Source: Sporocytophaga myxococcoides DSM 11118 (GTDB lineage Bacteria > Bacteroidota > Bacteroidia > Cytophagales > Cytophagaceae). Taken from it: a stretch of DNA of 64,000 nucleotides. Below are positions 63,244-64,000 of the stretch, in pieces (positions within the stretch are counted from its first letter, which is position 1; each line of letters opens with the position of its first letter). The stretch lies in contig NZ_AUFX01000009.1 of assembly GCF_000426725.1 (NCBI RefSeq), positions 310,001-374,000 on the forward strand, written 5' to 3'. The translations under genes and the position numbers were made by a program. The notes beneath the pieces were generated by a model. That model did no database searches. It was not told the DNA's origin and saw only the letters and a program-made list of their open reading frames with translations.

Positions 63244-64000
63244 TTACTTTGATTTCACCCCAATAGTAAGCCTTTTGGATCCAGCCTTACCATTTATAGA
63301 CAATCCATTTATCTGTATAGTATAAGTCCCCTTTTGATCTGAAGTATAAAAATAAATCGAAGTTTTTTGATCACCATTCAGCTTTAAATCTGAAGACCAG
63401 AACAATTGATTTCTAAAATCAGGAATCCTGTCATTCACGGCTTCTGAATTGTTGTAAACAGGTGAATAAAATTCTCTTTTCATTTGAAGCCCTTCATATT
63501 CTACTACCAAAGACTTAGGATCAAGTTCAAAACCTCCGAGGTCCCCTTTATAGGTGGAATAACTTATGATACCCGGAGTATTTAATGCTCCATGAAAATA
63601 TCTTCTTGCTACTACCTCTAACCTTTCCATTTTTTTAGGGTCAAATGCCAGGACCTTCTCAATGTTAAATACCGGAACACCATCAATAAGTGTCAAAGGG
63701 GCATCTTCGAAAACTTTTTTAGAAAGATTATTGCTTACCAAGAAATGAAACCCGTCTTTCTTTTTCCTCAGGAAAACTTCAGGAACATACTCTCTGATTA
63801 CATCTTCCATTTTAGGAAATCTGGTGTATTCATCAAGTAAATAAATTTTATCCGCTGCTCCATAGAATGGCTTCTCAGAACTAAAGGAATCTTTTAAATC
63901 ATTTTTTTTATTAAAAACCTTCATAACGCTGGAATTAACTCTTCTATCAAGCAGACTTTCTCGATGAGCTGCAGACAATATCAAAGGCGCTGATGAGTGT
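63244..64000 (-). CDS. C-terminal part of a large Bacteroidota surface/plug-domain protein (partial)
   Basis: The frame is open to the window edge, so the real start lies outside. The visible 252 residues include LLDEYTRFPKMEDVIREYVP, a DGVPVFN plug-like loop, EVVARRYFHGALNTPGIISY and FYTSDQKGTYTIQINGLS. These match a family of long Bacteroidota proteins (often MG2- or TonB-plug-like) of unknown function, found on the cell surface. The apparent start at 63984 is only a TTG. Confidence 0.65.
   Translation of the reverse strand, partial: HSSAPLILSAAHRESLLDRRVNSSVMKVFNKKNDLKDSFSSEKPFYGAADKIYLLDEYTRFPKMEDVIREYVPEVFLRKKKDGFHFLVSNNLSKKVFEDAPLTLIDGVPVFNIEKVLAFDPKKMERLEVVARRYFHGALNTPGIISYSTYKGDLGGFELDPKSLVVEYEGLQMKREFYSPVYNNSEAVNDRIPDFRNQLFWSSDLKLNGDQKTSIYFYTSDQKGTYTIQINGLSINGKAGSKRLTIGVKSK

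Noticed and set aside
1-64000. Reverse transcriptase, retron, or diversity-generating element
   Set aside because: No YxDD-type polymerase or variable-repeat/template pair was seen in any frame read.

Overview
The window looks like a chromosome segment from a low-GC, gliding-type Bacteroidota, probably Cytophagales and perhaps close to Sporocytophaga or Cytophaga. The basis is sequence style: type IX secretion (T9SS) C-terminal sorting domains on several large secreted proteins, SprB-like, GEVED and PKD domains, an M4 protease with a T9SS tail, AT-rich spacers, and few Shine-Dalgarno sequences. Genus-level assignment is inference only. No rRNA, tRNA or CRISPR array was seen.

Region 1 (1-13500) is a surface and secreted-protein region. 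It starts with a 2165-residue SpvB/FG-GAP/RHS protein that carries a Hint autoprocessing domain and an unrecognised C-terminal tip, followed by a convergent 218-residue gene of unknown role. Next are the remains of a T9SS-tailed gene and two tandem NHL-repeat proteins with T9SS tails.

Region 2 (13500-19400) is accessory DNA. A REP-associated tyrosine transposase is bracketed by inverted REP units. It abuts a two-gene operon: a nucleoside-phosphorylase/nucleosidase domain fused to a P-loop NTPase, then an AAA_35-like NTPase with helical repeats. This pair is the best candidate for an undescribed anti-phage module. Upstream of it lies an array of alternating 21-bp palindromic units and copies of a dispersed repeat.

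Region 3 (19400-42500) is mostly ordinary chromosome: a beta-barrel protein, a PKD/GEVED/SprB T9SS protein, a transglutaminase-like TPR protein, SIMPL, DUF1304, a WalJ-like MBL hydrolase, an M4 metalloprotease, a beta-hydroxyacid dehydrogenase, a Mn catalase with DUF4142 genes (one decayed), an alpha/beta hydrolase and a SnoaL-like protein. Three broken genes or remnants are visible.

Region 4 (42525-60468) is an 18-kb accessory island bounded by a ~32-bp imperfect inverted repeat. It holds an HNH-like zinc protein, an IS1595-type transposase directly followed by a DUF2779 nuclease, an XRE regulator, a MORN-repeat protein, and a run of conflict-type genes: DUF262/DUF1524, a Ser/Thr kinase, a KAP NTPase, DUF4238, a 629-residue unknown, and a protein ending in an Rx4H (HEPN-like) motif.

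Region 5 (60500-64000) returns to core-like genes: a Crp/Fnr regulator, a beta-barrel protein, an OmpA-family envelope protein, and the C-terminal part of a large surface protein running off the window.
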